Source: Ligula intestinalis (lineage: Eukaryota > Platyhelminthes > Cestoda > Diphyllobothriidea > Diphyllobothriidae). Taken from it: a DNA stretch of 64,000 bases. The stretch spans positions 8,065,829 to 8,129,828 of the forward strand of contig JAYGXS010000008.1 of NCBI GenBank assembly GCA_036362985.1, written 5' to 3'. The first letter of the stretch is position 1; every line of letters begins with the position of its first letter. This document shows positions 41,519 through 54,784 of the stretch, one piece after another. The notes beneath the pieces are model-generated. The model had not been told where the DNA came from. It ran no database searches and saw only the letters and a program-made list of their open reading frames with translations. Made by a program: the position numbers and the translations under genes.

Positions 41519-44500
41519 TCAGCGATAAGTGTGAGCCAGTTGCAAGGTGCTGCTTCTGACACTTTGTTCATTATATCTGCCACAGTTTCTCAGCAAATGA
41601 GAATCAAGTTTGTGTTTAAAAATGTCAACAGTATCTGAGAGGACCACTTCTTCAGGGAGTCCGTTCCACGCTCCAATGACCCTCTGCGAGAAGGCGTTTC
41701 GTCGAACGTCGATACGGGCCGGTTTCCTCTGTAGTTTAAAAGGATGACCTCGCAGATGGTCAGTCCGAGCCAATTCGAAGAAATCATCAAATTCTAGCGC
41801 GCATCTTGGCCTCTAACAATTCGGTAGGTTTGTATGAGGTCCCCGCGGAGTTGCCTATAGTTGAGAGGGAAAAGATCAAGTTCGGTCAGTCTGTCTTCAT
41901 AAGGCAGATGACCAAGATTCTTGACCATCTTCGTAGCCCTCGCCTGCACTCGTTCCAGGTGCAGGTAATCCTTCTTGAACCACGGACGCCAGGCCTGGAC
42001 AGCATACTCAATGTGGGATCGAACAAACGCTCCGTAGGTTTTCCTGAAGACCTCCTTGTCAATGTTTACGAATTCCCGCCTTATCGCAAACAGCACCTGT
42101 GTCGCGCGTTTAGCTGCCTTTACAGACTGAGTAGATGGTTTAAGTGAGGAATTTATTAGAACACCGAGATCCTTTTGTTCGTTCACATTTGAAAGCGGGT
42201 GCCCATCGAGGAGGTATTGGAAGGAATCGTTCTTCTCATCAGTCCTTCTAGTACGGAGTCTTAAAACCACACACTTACTAATGTTGAAGTTTAAAAGCCA
42301 ACGAGCAGACCAGCAGCTAAGTCGATTAAGACTCTCTTGAAGCGCTTTCCTATCGGCGTCAGACCTGATGGCTCTCCAGAGTTTGACGTCGTCGGCAAAC
42401 ATGATAGCACTGCAACCCAGGTCGTTGACACAGTCGTTGATATAGATAAGGAAGAGCAGTGGCCCTAAGACAGAGCCTTGGGGGACGCCACTCAGAACAC
42501 ATGTAGGGCTTGACTTTGAGTCACCGATGCACACAGTTTGCGATCACCCTGTGAGAAAATCTGTGATCCATGCCAGCAGGTTTCCTCTTATGCCAATTTC
42601 TGACAATTTATACACTAGACGCTTATGTGGGACGCTGTCGAATGCCGTCTTGAAGTCCGTATAGATGACGTCAACCTTACCATCTTCATCTAGTGCGCGA
42701 GTCCAGTGCTCAGTGGAGAGTAGAAGGCTGGAAAGGCAAGAATGGTTCTTTCTGAAGCCGTGTTGGAGCCCTGACAATAGATTGTTTTGCTCCAAGAACT
42801 CCATTGTCGTCTTCTTAATTATCGTTTCCATCACCTTACAGCAAATGCAAGTTAGGCTGACGGGCCGGTAATTGTTAACCTTCGTTCGGGCTCCGCCCTT
42901 GTACATCAGGTAAATATTTGCCATTTTCCATTCAAATGGCAGTTTTCCTAGTTCAAATGAAGAACAAAAGATATGTGCTAGGGGCTCTGAGAGTTCGCTT
43001 GCCAATTCTTTCAAGAACTTGGCTGGTATATTGTCTGGACCGGATGACTTTGCTTCTTTGAGGCTCTGCAGCTCCCTCTCAACTACAGATGTTGGAAATA
43101 GTAGAGAATGAAATGCCGGACCGGCGTTTGCAACAGCACTGTTGGCATTATCAAAATGAAGCTCGGTTTCCCTAGTGAATACCGAGGCAAAGAACCGGCT
43201 ACAGTACTCGGCTTTCTCGTCATTCTCAACGACATCTCCGCCATCATCATTCTTAAGTACTGCGACAGGATCCTTGTTTTTTAATCTACTGTTCATATAG
43301 CGGAATAGAATTTTGGGCTTTTCTTCGGCCTGTTGGAGGATTCTTGATTCATAGTTTTTCCTGGCCTGGCGAATTGATTTTTTTACTGCATTTCTTTGGC
43401 GTCGGAAATCCTCGAGGTGTACTGGCGACCCAGTTTTCCTGAATAACTTCCATTTCCTATTCTTCTTTTTCAGTTGCCTGTTAAGGTCTCTGGTCAACCA
43501 GGCAGGACGACTAGTCGTCTTGTGTACCTTGACCGGACAAAAGCGCTTAAGCAGATCTAATGCAACCGTCTTGAATGATCTCCAATCCTCCTCCGGATCC
43601 CCCTTGAGTAGGCAGTCCCAATTCACGGTCGATAGTGCATTCTTCATTGAATTGAAATCTGCCTTCCATATGTTTGTCTGGTCCTCCGTTTTCCTCAGCC
43701 GTTGAGTATGGAGTGAATAATCCAACATTAGCGTCGTATGATCACTCTTACCGAGCGGAGCACTTGAATGAACTTCATCTATGTAGGACGAATCCTTCGT
43801 GAAAATGAGATCCAAACAAGTAGCCCGCTGGTTTTCTCGAAATCTGGTTATGCCCTTAACGTTCTGAACTAGAGACAGGTCAAGCGTGAGATCCATCAAT
43901 TTGGAACTAAATTAGTTGACGCCGCCTCAACTGTCAGGTTGTTCCATTCAATTGCAGGGGCGTTGAAGTCACCAACGATGAGAACCTCCTGGTGGCTAGC
44001 AGCTTCTTTCACCAGACCAAGGAGTGAGTCGTCGGCTCCGCTCAGAATGTTTGGTGGCCGGTAAATGGCCAGGAATTCAAGGTTCTGTGAATTCGCCTTC
44101 TTGATCTTTAACCAGACGGACTCATACTCCAGGGCTAGAGTGTGTTCTCGTTCTACAACAGAGATTTCAGTTCTGATATACACGACAACCCCACCTTCTT
44201 GTCGGTTTTGGCGGTCTTTGCGGAAAAGCTGGTATGCTGGAATCGAAATCTCCGAATCCGCGATTTCTGCTTTTAGCCATGTTTCCGTTATGGCAACGAC
44301 ATCAGGTTTCCGCTTCGAAAGTACTGCCTTGAGTTCATCAATTTTTGAGGGAAGACTTTGGGCATTAGTGTAAAGAAAGCCTAATTTAGACTTATTCACC
44401 ACTTTATGCAGGCGGTTGCCTCTTGCATGAGATTGCATGCAGGGAGCTGTCGGTGCTGATGGAGACGGACTGTTGTCCATCCCGACTAGGCTGTTAGTGT

Positions 44501-44618
44501 TATCGGCTTTCTCCAGAGGAGTGACCTCGGGACATGGACGATCTCCCCGTTCAGAATTCGAAGATTGCTCTCGCCGAGTTCGCATCTCCTGTGGAGTTCT
44601 ACTTTTAGCAATCCCCAT
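41519..44618 (-). pseudogene. B2 ORF2: endonuclease and complete reverse transcriptase
   Basis: Endonuclease: LGFLYTNAQSLPSKIDEL, DVVAITETWLKAEIADSE, FRKDRQNRQEGGVVVYI, FLAIYRPPN, VLIVGDFNAPAIEWN, GKSDHTTLMLDYS. RT: EAKSSGPDNIPAKFLKEL, VNNYRPVSLTCICCKVME, LQHGFRKNHSCLSSLL, YTDFKTAFDSVPHKRLVY, SGVPQGSVLGPLLFLIYI and catalytic MFADDVKLW. C-terminus: EVFRKTYGAFVRSHIEYAV, RKPARIDVRRNAFSQRVI, WNGLPEEVV. Lesions are a frameshift near 43,910, a stop at 42,541-42,543 and a frameshift near 41,795. This is the best-preserved CR1 ORF2 here. Confidence 0.9.
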
Positions 44619-45480
44619 TTCTCCCGCTCCGCGGGGGAAAAATCCTGCTCAAAAAAAAACGTTGGGTGTGAGCATCTAAGTATTGGTTTCCTGCTTAACA
44701 ATAGCTGAGCCTCAGCCTCACTCTTTAGAACAACCTTTAACGGTCTTGGTTGGCGTTGTTCATCTTTTGAGTCTGTTATACGGCCCATTCGGAATGCCTT
44801 TAGAACTTCGACTTTCTCCTTACCCTTTAGGACAAATTTCACATATTCTTTAAATAACTTCCTGTCCTCTTCTAATCTTGATTTCGGGGTATCGGAAGTA
44901 CCTTCTGTCATGCCTTTTATGACTATGCAGTTTATACGAGTGGTACTCACCCTCCGACTGTCGTCCCCTTCTGCTTCTCCAGGGTTGGTTAGGACATATT
45001 CGCTTCGAGGTTCAGCGCTCCTGTTCGTTTTGGCCTGCGAAGGTGCCCTTTTTGTTTGGCTCGCGCTCAATCTCGGCCAACTTATATTAGCACTTGGGCT
45101 TGGTCGGCCTTTTTTGGAAGCCCGAGAGCGCTTCTTCGTTCTCTTGGAAGTCAGTGGTTTGACCGTTTCCCCTGTCCATGGCAGACTACCAAATCCGTCA
45201 AGCACCCTGGCTACCGGATCATTTTTGTGCGTAGACACTTCGGCGAGGGATTTTGTTTCTCCGTACGTTAGGTCATCTCGCTCAAGTTCACGCATCGCCG
45301 GTTTCTCCTTACGAGGAAGAAATAGAGAAAATTTTTTTAGCTCCTCCATCCCCACTCTAAGACTATTAACCACCTTCTCAAGGTTTGTAAATTTGTTCAA
45401 AAGGGTAAAGTATGGTATGGAGGCTTCATCTTAACGAGTTTCATCCTTTAAACTTTTATGACTTTTAGTTCGCTTGGCAG
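44486..45480 (-). pseudogene. B2 ORF1, RRM-like protein
   Basis: From KSHKSLKDETR, a stop near 45,432, then a coiled-coil stretch LLNKFTNLEKVVNSLRVGME and a Lys/Arg/Ser-rich linker. It continues with RINCIVIKGMTEGTSDTP, VEVLKAFRMGRITDSKDE and the RRM-like block PRPLKVVLKSEAEAQLLLS to FFFEQDFSPAEREKWGLL. ORF1 overlaps the start of ORF2 (44,618) in another frame. Confidence 0.8.
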
Positions 45481-46200
45481 GAAGAGATTTCAAAGAACTT
45501 CTAGATCAATTTTCTGTAGTTATTAAAGGAATTTGGAAACAATCGGTGCATCCCGTGATGGCGAAGAAAGTAGGCGCTCGACTTCTACGCGAGGGGTCCA
45601 ATGTTCGAATCCGGGCGTTGGCGTGAATTTTTTTCTTGAAGCGATGATGTCGGGATTTCGAATGCAGGCACTGGCGAACATTCCTTCCCGTCTTCCAAAG
45701 CTGTATCGCACATAGCTTCAATTTTTTTCTGTCACCATCTTTTCACAACAGACCGTTAATGAATCAGATAGTAAATAGGATTGCTTTTTGACAGTTAATA
45801 ACCGATTTTGATTACTGTCATCCTGTGTCCTTGTGGTGGAGTTGATTAGACGCTCAACTTGGTGTTCGTAAATTGAGTCTACTGAACTCGAGAGAATTTT
45901 AGCCCTTTTAGCGGGGGTGATTTCGTCGCATCAATCTCACGACTTCTACCCTCGAAAGTATGACTAGGGCTTTTAAACAAAATTAAATTAGAGTCTACAG
46001 TCGACCCCGATGGTGTGGTGGTAACAACTGATACCGGCGAACAACAGATTTTGATTTCGAGTCCCTCTTGCGTCGCGACTTTTACAAGCTGATCTACACG
46101 TTCATTTTTGTCTCCCATAATAGATCACACTGACGATAATCGATATTAAAGCTCTATGCAATATGTGTAGAGCGTTCAACTGTATGAAAAAGGTTATTGA
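45481..46200 (-). other. B2 5' UTR
   Basis: The minus strand has short frames only (TPRVEVERLLSSPS near 45,590 may be the true ORF1 N-terminus, since B1 begins MEVERLDD). Otherwise non-coding. Confidence 0.5.
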
Positions 46201-46216
46201 AACGACTCAGCCGTTA

Positions 46217-46301
46217 ATGTGAAGTTGTAGGAAGATATATGATACCATGACAGGCTTTCAAATGAATTGTCACGGAACAGTATGAAGAACAGTCTAGAGC
46301 C
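46217..46301. repeat. 85 bp repeat, copy 2
   Basis: Apparently identical to 24,958-25,042; it begins one base after the 5' end of B2. Confidence 0.75.
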
Positions 46302-46539
46302 AGAATAAGGAGGCATGTTGAGAAAAATCTTTGTACCTTTTCAATTTTCGGTTAGCTAGTTTCGTTCATTACACCAAGGAATGGACATTTTTGGAATGGT
46401 TCAGGCAAGGGGTTCCGCTGTTGACTCTGTTACCATAGAGTAAGTACACCATCTCTGCAGTGGATATAAATTGAATACGGCCAATGTAAGACATCATGGA
46501 TTAAATTTTCACGATACAATGCAAAACAGTGTGAAAAAA

Positions 46540-48960
46540 ACCAAAGCCAGGATTTTTTTTGCATGGCTGGCAAGCAGAAATAATGTTATGAGAGTGGCGT
46601 TTTTTATAATAAATACTGCAATAATACCTTCTTTTAAAGTCGGCAATGGTATCGGCGATAACTGTCTCGCTTGGCTGCGAGTTCAGAGGTCAAACACTTG
46701 TTGGCTGAACAAAAGCTTTCTGAAGCCCGATCGAATCCGTTCGTTTGTGACTTTGTACGGATGACCACGCAGGTGAGTTGAGTTGGCTTAAACGAAAAAT
46801 CCTTCAGTTCTAGGAAGAACGATGACCCCGGATTATTCGTAACGTCCAGAACAAGCTACACTGCAGGTGCCTGTAAGACAAGGAAAATAAACCTAGCTTT
46901 ATCACTTAATCCTGATTTAGCAAGTCAGTAAAACAGTCGTCGCCCTCGCTGTTGCTTTTGTTCGAGAAGGTTCATATCTTTCTTCAACCATGGTGTCCAA
47001 AACTGCATTCCATAGCCAAGATGTGGTCTCACGCAGGCGCTAACAATTTTCCGAAGAGTTCAGATGCGATGATTTTCAACGCTCGTGTGATGCAGTGTAG
47101 CGTACAAGTTGCCTTCTGGACGGCCTTTGTACTATGCTTTGTTGGCATCAAGTTCACAGTTGTCCACATGGTTAGATCTTTGTGCGTATCAACATTTATT
47201 AATGCGGTGCTATTTATAAAATAGCTATGCATTTGTGACGCTTTTCTAGCTGGGCTTGTGTGTGGGACCAGACACTTAAATACATTAAATTTAAACAGCC
47301 ACTTGGACGACCAGATAGATGTTCGGTTGTAATTTCCTTTGGGTAAGAGCTCGTTTTAGTGTTATTTTTAGTTTTAGGCATAAGAAGTAAGGTCGGTGTT
47401 AGTGTTAAATTTAAGCCTTACGTTAGAAAGGTAGCAACAATCCATGTCCTAATAAAATTCTATGTTTGATACTATGCTACAAGATTGTAAGAAGCGACGA
47501 GAAGGTGTGGAGCGGTAAACCCTTAACCAACGATATCCATTTGTGTAATAGTTTGTTATATCTATGCATGTGAAGCAAGAAAGGACAATTTTGTTGGCCT
47601 GATAACAAGCATATCATTTGAGAATTGTGTCAGCTTGATTGAGTTCATTGGGTAGATAGAAACCTGTGCATGATTTATCCATATTTCTGTATCCTCCCCC
47701 CTTGTGCGTCGAGTTTATGAGGGCCTTATTTCATTCTTCCGCAAGTTCGCTTTCGTCGAAGAAGTTCCGAAATATAATATAGCCAATGGGGTGCATATTT
47801 TTTGAAAAGTTTTCGAAGCACAATAGCAGTTATTCGGTCCGAACCGAGCAGATCCGCCCTTATAACTGCCAATTTTTTTTGCATTTCAGTAGTATTGTGC
47901 TGCTGCTTAGATTTCCATAATTACTCATCAAAGCCAATTAGTCTATAAAATCTTCAACTGGGATTTCCTTTTCGAAGGAGGTCGGAAGTTCCGTGTTTAT
48001 TCACCTTTGGCGGTTAAGGGGAGGACAGTTGTGGCTAAAACCGTCCACGGCAACAAACTAAACATCCTGCAGTGGTGATTGATTTTACCACAGAGTTGAG
48101 TTTATTACAGGCTCCAGAACGTATATTCGCATAAGAGGGAAGTAGCCTTTGCCGATGTTTCCCTGTTACCTTTCCGGCAGACCGGATTAGGAAAACACAG
48201 AGTAATCAATCTGTAAGAGAATGTGGTCACTTGATCCTGGCGGTGTTAGGTCCGTTAGTCTGCGCAGGTCCTCTTCCTCCTTAAATCTTGTCTGCTGACC
48301 GTTGTGGAATCTTGTGTCCGTTTGAACGTATTGAGCGAGGAACCAACCCGCGTTAACTGAAGGTATGTGGAATTACCTACAGTACCTTAATTCTCAGGCG
48401 AACTCTGGCGATTCAAAATCTCCACATAAAATAGCGTATTTATTACTATTTTTGAAACCACGGTGCTCAATTCATCGTTGGCTTTCTCCTTTTATCTAAG
48501 GTCTCTAAATCAAGGGCATAAATAAGACTGGTCGTTTTAGTGCTTTCAAGTAAAACGAAAATTCGACAGCAGCATCGGACAAGATCCGCCGTGTGCTCCA
48601 CATTGAGTTTGGTTTCAAGTAACAACCAAAGGATTCACAACCAGCCTTGATATATCACCCCTGGTGTTATCGATGACATCTCGAACATATATGACGAAAC
48701 ACCCACCCCTTCTTCCATTCCTGTCAATGCAGATAAGCTGAAAGACAGCCAACAGAATTTCTGCGCATAAAATCTATTCAGTTAGTAATAATTCTGTCAG
48801 AGTAACAAAGTCAAGTGGGAAATGGGTCACTACAAATTTGAATTTGTTCAGTTTCTTAAGAAGATTCGGGCAATCCCTTGATTTCTTACGATCAGTGGAA
48901 ATTGTTGGCTAGTTCTTACGTCAGGCAGTTATGTCTGCATACTTCATATGACATCTCCAG
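46540..48960 (-). mobile_element. CR1-like element B4, ancient
   Basis: Scattered minus-strand frames recover the ORF2 order. Endonuclease: YQLICIDRNGRRGGCFVIYV (about 48,720) and GSSDHILLQIDYS (48,200). RT fingers: ADLLGSDRITAIVLRKLFKK (47,830). C-terminus: KWLFKFNVFKCLVPHT (47,290), VNLMPTKHSTKAVQKATC, RPHLGYGMQFWTPWLKKDMN (46,990). Dozens of lesions make it the oldest CR1 copy here. Confidence 0.7.
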
Positions 48961-51900
48961 CATAAAGTGAAATGAACTCATCAGGAAGAAAAAAATCTTT
49001 TGAGTTTGCCATTCTTCTCGTATTCTTTGAATATAGTCTTGCTCTTCTATTCATTGGGGTCCGTCTTCTCCCAGGTATTTCTTCGCTTATATAATCATTC
49101 ATATTTTCACTCTATTAATTTTGTATCGCAAGCGGATACTGTATCTTGTCTCATAGCCGTTGTTTTTCATTTCAATTTATTATATTTGAGGACCATAGAC
49201 TCACTCCTTTGTATTTCATATTCGCTACATGAAAATCGGAAGAATTAGCAACAAAGTAAGGAGATTACAAAATCAGGTGAATATAAACATATATTCACTA
49301 CTGTATACTAATTTCACGACTCAATGGCAGGTGTATTTTGATTGCGCGATTCTTGGTAAAATTATTGCGAAGATTTTTAATGTTCCAAAGTATACATACA
49401 TCAAACACAATATGTAAGGATACACTGCGTTCTACTATTTACTTGTAGGAAACAAGAAAAATAACATTCAGCATACCAAAAGAAATTGGAGATAAAAGCC
49501 CAGTAAGGAAGAGGAATGCCTCTGATACAGAAAAATAGTTTACGTTCTCTCTATTAAACGCGGACTCGCACTCATCTCTTAGGAGTAACCAGCATATGTA
49601 TCCCTAATTTATCCAAAACTCTTATAATCATTATTTTAGCCTTAACTTCCCGTATGTTTACACAAAACTACCTACACTACCAGTTTTCCATTCCACTTTA
49701 CCGAATAGGCACATTCCGCCGAGTTAAGTGAAATATTCGAAATTTGAAGAACATTAGCGACCCAGTTTTGCTTAAGCAATCCGATGTAGTTACCACGATG
49801 CTAGTGACCTTGTAAACTGTACCCCATTCAAATTTGCCAGTTAATTGAAACTTGTATGGATTGTAAAGTAAATATGAGTAAAATGAATCAGTGGGATAGA
49901 CTTAACGACATGAAGACAATTTCGTACATTTACCACCACGTATTACTGGAATTTCTATCAACATGTATGTAGAAACAGATGCCAGATCCATTAGCTCCAT
50001 CCGACAGCCTGGATTTCAGTTTAACATCCGATTACGACAATCATAGCGACTGGAATAAAACACGAAGTGAGGCTCTTCAACAGCAAGAATATTACAAAGA
50101 AGACAAAATGTTTGTAAAATGATTTCAATACCATACTGTTTCTTCAGGCTGTTGAGTAAATACTTTTGTTTATAAGCGAATATTGGGTACCCTGTTATGA
50201 CCAGTCACGCGTAGCCCCTGCTAGTCCCGCGAGAAAAGGGGGCTAGGCAGGTTTTTTAGCACGTAAACTCGTTTAGCTCGCTTGGGGGAACACAATGTTT
50301 TACTAATAGCGGCATTTTCTAGCTCTATCTCATACACGTCCAGGCATGTGCTGGATGGACCCTCACGACATATAGCAAAAGACACAAATTGCTAGCAAGC
50401 TAAACTTTATTAATAATGAGCAAAATATGAAAATTTCACGAAAAAATATGCACAATTAGACATTTTCTCTCATCCTTGGTGTCAGTGTACATCGAATGCA
50501 CATCTTTCTTCATTCACAGTTGGTTTCCATAAAAATAGAATGCCGTTAGTTATCGAAGTGTACCACTGCTATATTATTTTTAAGAAATAAATAAGAACAA
50601 GCGAAAATGGCCTAACTTCAAAAATAAACTCGAATCCTTACTATTTATGCAACGAAAATTTTCAAAAACAACATATGCCTGAATTGCCATATGTTAGAAT
50701 TACGCAGGAGATATAACTTACTACAGGTTTTAGATAAATAACATAAACTTGTTCTTGACAGAATTTGTCCCTTGTCTTAATAGATGGATATAACCATTTC
50801 GTGCGGAAGACAGTCATGTTGGACTGTTTAAGATTGTCGGTCGACAGTTTTAAGTAAAGATAATGTTACTCTTACCAAACACACTTAATAATCTGGTGCC
50901 GTTGGTGGTGAGTAAATCTGCCTACTTCAAGCGCAGTTCGTGGCTTAAAAATCGTTTAAGAGTATCGAGGTGTCGGCTAATCAGCCAACCCTCTCAGGCT
51001 GCCTTGAAAAAATTATCTGTTCTCATCTTTATCGAAATTATACGTCAACCTCTTGGCATATGTTTTATAAAAAATTTCGACAGCATGATCGTTCATAAGC
51101 TCTGGCCAAAGGATTGATCAAAAATAAGGTGACAAGAAACAATGAGCAACAATTATAAAACAAAAGCATTTACGTTACGTAGCACCACTTATAGACGACC
51201 TAATCGAGTCACTAAAAATCGTACGCTAATATTTAGCTCAAAACGCAAACAGCGTCGATGCAACATCTAATTAAGTAAGGTGTAGTAGACCCAGTAAGAA
51301 ATTGGACAACCAAAAGTGCAGGGGCAAATTTTATGGGATTAATGCAGGTGAGAGTGGTGAAACGATAAGAGTATAGTCAAATAATATAAATTATCCAACA
51401 GTATGATTCAATATTGAATTCGGCTTAAGATACCACTCCCGGTGTGCATCCATATAAGTCTTGGGGAATGCACCTTGTTCGCAACAGGTTCATTCGTCAA
51501 ATTTACTTCCAGACGAATGGAGAATACTTCAACTATGTAAGCATAAATGTACCTTTATTAACATCGTACAGCAGAGAGCAGCATACGGTTTACTTTAATT
51601 TTAACAACGAAGCTATGGTTACTTCGTTGTCAAATGGCGCACCAACCACGCGCCTGTCTGTATTTTTTTAGAAATACATCAAATTCAAAATGTCCTTTTA
51701 AAATTTACCATACAAATAATAATGCTTTATCAGTCTTGTATAGTAGACTGGGTCCAGAAGCCGTAGATTGACTTCAGTGAAGTCATTTCAAGTGAACATT
51801 GGTCGAATTATCAGATTTGACGGTAAGCTTACCATTTCATTGGATGCTCGAACACGAAGACTGGGGCGAAAACCCCTTGCGATGTACACATCTTATAACA

Positions 51901-53658
51901 CGCGCCATAATCATTCTCATCTTCGATCTCAGAGCATTTTCAACCTAGTTGTCAAGCCTTGTTTGCTCAAGAATGGGAAAAACAAAATACGCAAAGCAGA
52001 CGTCAAAAATATTAAAAAACGATGTTATTCATGTACATAGACCTCACCACACAATGCTTTCTTAACTGACTTGCAGCTGCAAAGCCGGACCGATTCAGAT
52101 GGGGAGCAACGACTACCCATTGCAAAGTTTGGCTAGTTATTGTTTTATTTCCAGTTGTGTTTGCTTTTTTGACAATAACAAAAACAGCTCCGAGGTTCAC
52201 GGACTTTGCATTGATAACCATGCTGTCTTTTTCTATCCTCTACTTCATCGCACTTTTAGTCGAATCTCTAGAAATCAGGTGCCAGATGCCACCCTAAAGA
52301 ACGAGACAAACAAACACCCCTTACGAATCGTCATTGCGTCTGAGCGGAAGGATAAAAATTCCATTAAAAATGCTATCGGTACGTTTGGAGTTGCAGTTTT
52401 TTTTCAGAGGCTGATTATGCATTGTGGTAACAAGGGAAAAGATCCCCGACAGATAAAAAGCAAAAAAGCTATTCGGAATTTTGGAAGAGTAGAGTAAATA
52501 CCGACACGAATTCTCGGAAATTCGGAATCAATTATGAAACCATAGGTTAATTATGGCGACGGCCTAAAGGAATGATTGACGTTGAATACCGGCAAGTCTT
52601 GTAACCAAACATAATCGCTGATATAAGCGAACGAAAAATTGGTTCGAATTCTGGTCTACGCAGACTTTGGCTTGTCAGCAAAGAATATATACTCTAGACC
52701 CTCACTCCTGAGTAGACGAAAAATGACAAAATTCAGCTGATAAGGTAGATTTCATCTGGACAGACCCAAATGATCCAGCTGGAAGCAAATGAGGAGCACA
52801 GATAAATCCAGGGCAATGTAAAATGGTCATCGCAAGTTTAGCCATAGCTTTTGCATCACAGAATGAAGCACGCTGCTCTGCGGCATTAAAGGTTAGCTGG
52901 CTGGATGCGTTAACCCAATCCTCCACATTCGATGCCTTTTCCTTTCCCTTTTTTATTGTAGACGGGCCCCACGTTCTGGCAACAAACAGGGGTTACTCAC
53001 GAAAGCCTGACGGAACCTACTTCACTGGTTAGATGCACCTGAAGATACGACCAACAAGTTGGTACTTGTGGATGAAATCGTGTACTTTCATTTATGCCCT
53101 TCAGAAATATCAGTATCTGCGAAATTAAATGAACTCATTAATGCAACCAGACCATATTTCATTCATTGTCAAACACAGCGATTCTCTGCCGAGTGTTACA
53201 CGATGTCGTTCCATCAGCCATTTCCGAGGAAAATGGAAAAGGGTTGGGCGGTTAGAGAAAAAACGCAGCAAGCTCTGTGGACAAAGGTAGAAGTCGAAAG
53301 AAAGGTTCACCAGACACCAGAAAGGGTATAAAATCGGTACGGAGGGCTTTGAATAAGCCACTGTAGTAAGCTGGTGTCCGAGAACGTATGTAGCGAGAAA
53401 GTAAGAAATGCTTATGGGCGAACTAAAGTGACATTACAAGCAAATGAGTTCGATAGATCGACTTGAAGCCCTTAACGGAAGGCATAATCGAGGTACCAAG
53501 TACATCAGTATGTACTTCTGACTGACGGATATCTCTGAAAAATTGGTCTACCGACGAAGGCGTGAACCTAATCCCAGTGGCCTTACTTCTTAAAAAAATT
53601 CAGGTTGGTCCACTATAAGGAGTTTTTCACTTAAGTTGACTCAATTGTGAAAACATTC
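48961..53658. other. AT-rich stretch with no recognised gene
   Basis: Open frames here are short and AT-driven. The one coding-like patch is minus-strand 52,715-52,980 (WVNASSQLTFNAAEQRASF), for which no convincing donor was found. No repeat copy from elsewhere in the window was recognised. Confidence 0.4.
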
Positions 53659-53740
53659 GCGGCGTTGGCGGGAGTTCAGCCCGCATAGCAGGATAGGCCT
53701 TTACGCGAAGCCAACGCTCTATCGCTTGAGCTACGACGGC
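53659..53740 (-). tRNA. tRNA-like sequence, probably a SINE head or pseudo-tRNA
   Basis: The minus strand reads GCCGTCGTAGCTCAAGCGAT then AGAGCG, a good A-box and D-arm. A degenerate B-box (GGGCTGAACTCCC) follows. The anticodon and acceptor stems do not fold cleanly, so a working tRNA is unlikely. Confidence 0.35.
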
Positions 53741-54784
53741 ATGCCATGCGCCGTCGCGGTAAAGTTGGGCAGGTAAAATCGATCGAAGTGTAGTTAAATT
53801 CACTTTTAAGTCACCACCTAAGGTGTTTATGAAATCCCCAGCGGTGAATAACCGCAAATTTATCGGATCCTTGAGTGAGCACGGCGTTATCTGAACACAA
53901 GTCCGTGGTGCCGTACTCGAAGACTTAAAGACGGTGGTTTCAAGATGAAAATACTAAGCTTTACATAACAAAGGGATTTGGCTCAGTTTCAGATGGATTT
54001 CTCGCCTAAACAAACTATTATGAGACTAACGTGGCTAGAACAGGCCGGTAAGGTAACTATGAACGATAAAGCTTTATTGTGAAGCCACCTGGAAATAAAT
54101 TCCTCCCGCCCAAGTGTCTCACGGAATTTGTGGTTAAAGGTTTAATGCTTGCGTGCGTATAAAGTGAACAGTCAAAAAATAAATTAAAGCCATTTGTTAC
54201 TAGGGAGAATAAAATAAACCAAAATAGAGTCCTATTGGTTCAGTATAGGATGCCCATTGACCAAAAAATTAGTAGACAATTCCTATTGGTTAAATAGGCG
54301 GAAATTCGACCTTGGGCGGGGGGAACTTATTTTCAGGCGGCCTCACAAGAAAGCTCTACACTGTATGCCCAACTAGACAAGACATCGAAAAGACGAGTTT
54401 TAAGAAAATAATCTGAGTCCAAAACACTTAAAACTCAGAAAAATAAACCCATGAAAATTTTTTATCACTTGGCAAGATGGTTTTCGTGACCCTTCGACAT
54501 GATAAATGCAATTTCGGAAGCTGCTCTGGAAAAGCAACCCTAGGAACTAGGACGCCGACCCTTGCATCTTACCGGAAGGTACCCCCATCATTCCCATTGC
54601 ATGCCTTGTATACTCTTCCACAGAAAGGAGAAATATGAGGAACAGTGTTAAGCAGAGAGTCAGAGTTCATCAAATGATAAAACTTCAGAACCAAGCGAGG
54701 AACTCTAAAGGCGCAAAGAACAGTAGAACTAGTGAAAAGAAATGACAGAAAGAAGTTAAACAATCTGGTAGAAGGCTAATAGTC
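53741..54784. other. Unassigned AT-rich stretch
   Basis: No supported feature on either strand. Confidence 0.4.

Larger units (their letters stand above)
41385..46215 (-). mobile_element. CR1-like element B2, nearly full-length
   Basis: It is about 4.8 kb on the minus strand with the shared 5' terminus AACGGCTGAGTCGTT (46,215-46,201), 5' UTR, ORF1, ORF2 and an AAGTGACTT-type 3' end. B1 shares the 5' end and B3 the 3' end. Directly beyond its 5' end is the 85 bp repeat also seen at 24,958. Confidence 0.88.

Noticed and set aside
52702..53020. Minus-strand coding-like patch with a faint resemblance to tektin
   Set aside because: A possible acceptor exists, but no good donor; the likeness is a few residues only.
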